The notes beneath the pieces were generated by a model that did not search any database, was not told where the DNA came from, and saw nothing but the letters and a program-made list of their open reading frames with translations. Shown one piece after another: positions 21,988 through 24,483 of a stretch of 24,483 bases of DNA; within the stretch, counting starts at the first letter, position 1, and each line of letters starts with the position of its first letter. Source of the stretch: DATJBF01 sp035515475 (GTDB taxonomy: Bacteria; Verrucomicrobiota; Verrucomicrobiia; Palsa-1439); assembly GCA_035515475.1 (NCBI GenBank), contig DATJBF010000063.1, positions 1 to 24,483 of the forward strand, written 5' to 3'. Both the position numbers and the translations under genes were made by a program.

Positions 21988-23970
21988 ATGGGATTCTTTC
22001 GTAACCCTCAGGTAATTCGCCGCCTTCTGGTATACGGGCTTTTCGTGCCCTTGCTCCTCGTGGCGGTGACGCACGGGTGGAGTGTCGGGCATAGCGCGCC
22101 GCACTCCGGGGCGAGTAGACCATTGCTGACGGTGGACGGCATCGAGCACGTGCTGCTTGGCGATGCCTACGCTTCCCGGAAGACCGTTGATCGTGATTCG
22201 AACCTTGAGCTGCGTCGGGAAATGGACGACGCCAGTGAGAACCCCCCGGCGACCGACTCCGTGCGCACCAAGGAAGTCGTCTTTGACTCGGTTCGCGACA
22301 TTCCCCCGCGCGACGACGCGGGCCGGCCGAACTACGTGCCGGGCCAGATTATCGTCCGCTTCCACAATGGCATTTCGCACCATCGCCAGGACCAGATCAT
22401 CGAGGAACTCGGGGCACGCCTGCTGCGCACGCTGGACGTGCACCGCGGTGAATACCTGGTCGCTTTACCCGGTGGATTGTCGGTACCCGCTGCGGCGGAA
22501 CAATTCGCCAAGCTGCAGGAAGTCGATTTCGCCGAGCCGAACATCCTTCATTATATCAATGATGTGCCGAACGACCGATTGTATGCCTTATTCGACAACC
22601 AGCCCACCGAATTGCAGCGCTGGTACTTCGACGGCATCGGATCCGACCACAACCTCAATGCCGAGGCCGCTTGGGGCGTCACCAAGGGCAGCCGCGACAT
22701 CGTCATTGCCGTTATCGACACGGGTGTGGCGCTTCAGCATCCCGACCTCGCCAGCAACATTTGGACGAACCCAGGCGAGATTCCCGGCAACGGCATCGAC
22801 GACGATGGCGATGGTCTGGTGGACGACGTATACGGCTGGGATTTCTACAACGACGACAACGATCCGAACCCCGATCTTGGCGACGGCATCAGTGGCGACC
22901 GCGACGTGTTCCATGGCACTTTTGTCGCGGGCTGCGCGGCGGCGGTCAGCGACAACGGGGAAGGCGTCGCTGGCGCGAGCTGGTACAGCCGGATCATGCC
23001 CCTGAAAGTTTTCACGAACACGGGCGGCGCACCCTCTTCCGCCATTGCCGATGCGATCTATTATGCCATCGACCATGGTGCGAACGTCATTAATATGAGT
23101 TTCGGCAGCAGCATCCCGAGCAAGGCCATCTACCGGGCCGTTCAGGAAGCGTCGGCCGATGGCATCATCCTCGTCTCCGCGGCGGGCAACGGCAACACCA
23201 AGGCCCGCAGTTATCCCGCCAGCTTTCGCGGCGTCATCGCGGTCGGCGGCTCCGGCAGCGGCAGCGCGACCAGCGGCAGCCCGGCGGAGATGCGGGAGCG
23301 GGCCAGCTTTTCGCAATTTGGACCGAGGGCAGTCGATGTCGTCGCGCCGGCGGTTGATATCGTCAGTACCGCTGTCCTGAGCCTGAGCGATGAAATGGCG
23401 GGCTACGGTAAGGCCGGTGACTTCGAATACTTCTATGGCAACGGCACCTCCTTCGCGTCCCCGTTGGTTGCCGGCGAGGCCGCCTTGCTGCTCTCGCGCG
23501 TACACGAGTTGGGATTGGATGGATGCATCACCGCCGAGGCCATTGAGCGGGTCATCCTCACGGCCACGACCGACCTGGGCGACGACCCGGCCGACAGTCC
23601 GGATGGTGGCCCCCACTGGGCGGGGCACGGCCGCGTAGATTTCTTCGCGGCGGTCCAGCAGATCGGTCCGGAACTCGTCACCGGCCCTAGGGCTCCCGGG
23701 AGGTTCCGTGCCAGTGTGACGGATTCCGGCGACGTGGAATTGAGCTGGGTGGATAATTCGAATAATGAACAGGGGTTCCGCATCGAACGTGCGGTCAGGG
23801 ACGGCAGCAGCGTGAGCTCCTTCGAAGTGGTGGCGGACGTGACCCGCAATGTTACGTCCTACACTGATTCCACGGCGCAGTCGGGCGTTACCTACCTGTA
23901 CCGTATCGCCGCCATCAATCCTGCCGCTACCAATTACGTACGTCGGGCCGCGATGGTGAGTGTGCCCTGA
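21988..23970 (+). CDS. Secreted subtilisin-family (S8) serine protease with C-terminal Fn3-like domain
   Basis: The 660-residue extracellular endopeptidase has an N-terminal signal (RRLLVYGLFVPLLLVAV, 11-27) and a fervidolysin-like propeptide (about 115-190, YVPGQIIVRFHNGI). The catalytic domain (about 225-550) has an intact triad: Asp244 in VIAVIDTGVALQHPD, His309 in FHGTFVAG and Ser488 in GNGTSFASP, with oxyanion Asn401 in SAAGNGN. A calcium-binding-like loop, NGIDDDGDGLVDD (268-280), follows the Asp site. Residues 575-660 form a fibronectin type III-like domain (ELSWVDNSNNEQGFRIER ... TYLYRIAAIN). No cell-wall or autotransporter anchor is seen. ATG 21988 is the only start that includes the signal; its Shine-Dalgarno is weak. 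It is divergent from the pilus operon, with no proven functional link. Confidence 0.9.
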   Translation: MGFFRNPQVIRRLLVYGLFVPLLLVAVTHGWSVGHSAPHSGASRPLLTVDGIEHVLLGDAYASRKTVDRDSNLELRREMDDASENPPATDSVRTKEVVFDSVRDIPPRDDAGRPNYVPGQIIVRFHNGISHHRQDQIIEELGARLLRTLDVHRGEYLVALPGGLSVPAAAEQFAKLQEVDFAEPNILHYINDVPNDRLYALFDNQPTELQRWYFDGIGSDHNLNAEAAWGVTKGSRDIVIAVIDTGVALQHPDLASNIWTNPGEIPGNGIDDDGDGLVDDVYGWDFYNDDNDPNPDLGDGISGDRDVFHGTFVAGCAAAVSDNGEGVAGASWYSRIMPLKVFTNTGGAPSSAIADAIYYAIDHGANVINMSFGSSIPSKAIYRAVQEASADGIILVSAAGNGNTKARSYPASFRGVIAVGGSGSGSATSGSPAEMRERASFSQFGPRAVDVVAPAVDIVSTAVLSLSDEMAGYGKAGDFEYFYGNGTSFASPLVAGEAALLLSRVHELGLDGCITAEAIERVILTATTDLGDDPADSPDGGPHWAGHGRVDFFAAVQQIGPELVTGPRAPGRFRASVTDSGDVELSWVDNSNNEQGFRIERAVRDGSSVSSFEVVADVTRNVTSYTDSTAQSGVTYLYRIAAINPAATNYVRRAAMVSVP

Positions 23971-24013
23971 CGGGCGGTCTGACCTTTGCCGCTGGTTGAC
24001 GGGCCCGTCGGGA

Positions 24014-24217
24014 TCAGACGACATCTTTCAGAGCGGTGCGGACACGCTTCAGGAACTTGTCGCAACAGGTAAACACCTCGACATTCAAGTCATCGAGTCG
24101 TTCGCCCTCCACTTCGACCCGTGGTGGTTTTTGGTGAAAGGGACACTGCATTTGTGAAGCGATCTGCGCCGAACTTCGTTTGATCCGCTCAATAGTGGTC
24201 TCGAATTGCTCGCCCAA
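24014..24217 (-). CDS. Small conserved-looking protein with Cys-His and Cys-Cys motifs, TTG start
   Basis: The 67-residue product begins with an amphipathic helix (ETTIERIKRSSAQIA). It continues QMQCPFHQKPPRVEVEGERL, then DLNVEVFTCCDKFLKRVRTAL. The C-x-x-H ... C-C pattern with G-[DE]-x-L-D-[DN]-L resembles small uncharacterised proteins I have seen in diverse bacteria; a metal site is possible. The start is TTG at 24217, supported by GGAGG (24228-24224) six bases upstream. It converges on the protease gene with 43 bp between stops, and the IS end lies about 130 bp upstream. No function can be given. Confidence 0.6.
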   Translation of the reverse strand: MGEQFETTIERIKRSSAQIASQMQCPFHQKPPRVEVEGERLDDLNVEVFTCCDKFLKRVRTALKDVV

Positions 24218-24317
24218 CTCGAACCTCCGCGCCGATTACGTCCAAGGCAAAACCAAAGCCGCCACGGACGCAAGAATCCCTCGCCACTTCTTCCCGTGTG
24301 AGTAGAACAGACGGACT

Positions 24318-24336
24318 CGAATGTCGAGCACATTCG
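24318..24336. repeat. Small inverted repeat next to the IS end
   Basis: CGAATG (24318-24323) and CATTCG (24331-24336) flank a 7-nt loop. Its meaning is unclear; it lies in the 24218-24343 gap, which holds no gene I can support. Confidence 0.3.
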
Positions 24337-24343
24337 GGCCATC

Positions 24344-24483
24344 TGTCGATAACAAGTGATATGTCCGCTCTGAATAACAAGTGAAGTGTCCGCTGGGGCG
24401 GGTTAGGGATAACGGCCTCAAACAGGAGGCCAACCGATGGGGGACTATCCCGGCCCCGCCGTGGAGCGGGCAATGAAGGTACA
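24344..24483 (+). mobile_element. Left end of an insertion sequence (ISNCY/IS481-like), cut by the window edge
   Basis: Two direct copies of an ATAACAAGTGA...TGTCCGCT motif lie at 24349-24369 and 24374-24394 (period 25). A transposase start with a strong Shine-Dalgarno follows at 24437. Such repeated end motifs before the transposase are typical of the transposon ends I recall for this group. The outer boundary is approximate, because the other end and any target duplication are outside the window. Confidence 0.65.
24437..24483 (+). CDS. Transposase, N-terminal fragment (continues past window)
   Basis: Fifteen codons are visible, MGDYPGPAVERAMKV, preceded by AGGAGG (24424-24429) at seven bases. 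The peptide matches my memory of the start of helix-turn-helix transposases of the ISNCY group (ERAMKVQEVILRAM...). Truncation is due to the window end. Family confidence is moderate because so little sequence is present. Confidence 0.6.
   Translation, partial: MGDYPGPAVERAMKV

Noticed and set aside
22588..24024. 478-codon minus-strand open frame
   Set aside because: Antisense to the subtilase, whose triad and signal are intact on the plus strand.

Overview
The window looks like chromosomal DNA from a GC-rich, Gram-negative bacterium, most likely an uncultured member of the Verrucomicrobiota. This rests on two things. LPS/outer-membrane biogenesis genes (lptE, bamD) are present. The pilus operon has the gene order and protein architecture that I recall from the Akkermansia Amuc_1102-1098 locus (PilM-type protein, Amuc_1100-like, Amuc_1099-like, secretin). 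No database search was possible, so the taxon is an inference. No tRNA, rRNA or CRISPR array was seen.

Layout. 1-1480: the end of an unidentified gene, a secreted alpha/beta hydrolase, and three 51-bp tandem hairpin repeats just before the rpsT promoter. 1490-3339: rpsT (+) facing a two-gene minus-strand unit, bamD-like then lptE, joined by an ATGA overlap. 3340-4664: a divergent region with REP-like sequence, then a DUF6125-like protein overlapping a GNAT acetyltransferase. 4665-8199: gatC-gatA-gatB, the tRNA-dependent amidotransferase, with a repeat-rich insert between gatA and gatB. 8249-14204: the type IV pilus motor operon pilB-pilT-pilB-pilC behind a good sigma70-like promoter. 14230-15201: a shared hairpin terminator and a standalone 5'-3' exonuclease. 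15257-21729 (minus strand): the pilus alignment/secretin operon. It reads, in transcription order, an 82-aa small exported protein, a PilM-PilN fusion, an Amuc_1100-like PilO analogue, an Amuc_1099-like PilP/GspC analogue and the secretin. 21988-23970: a secreted subtilisin-family protease. 24014-24483: a small cysteine-containing protein with a TTG start, then the left end of an insertion sequence cut by the window edge.

How the genes work together. The two convergent clusters supply most of a type IVa-like pilus machine: extension ATPase(s), retraction ATPase, inner-membrane platform, PilM/N/O/P-type alignment proteins and the outer-membrane secretin. No pilin or prepilin peptidase lies in the window. 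The most unusual material is the fused PilMN protein that carries a PilN-type PilM-binding motif internally, the Amuc_1100-like component, the uncharacterised 82-aa leader gene behind the operon's best promoter, and the two different PilB-type ATPases flanking pilT.
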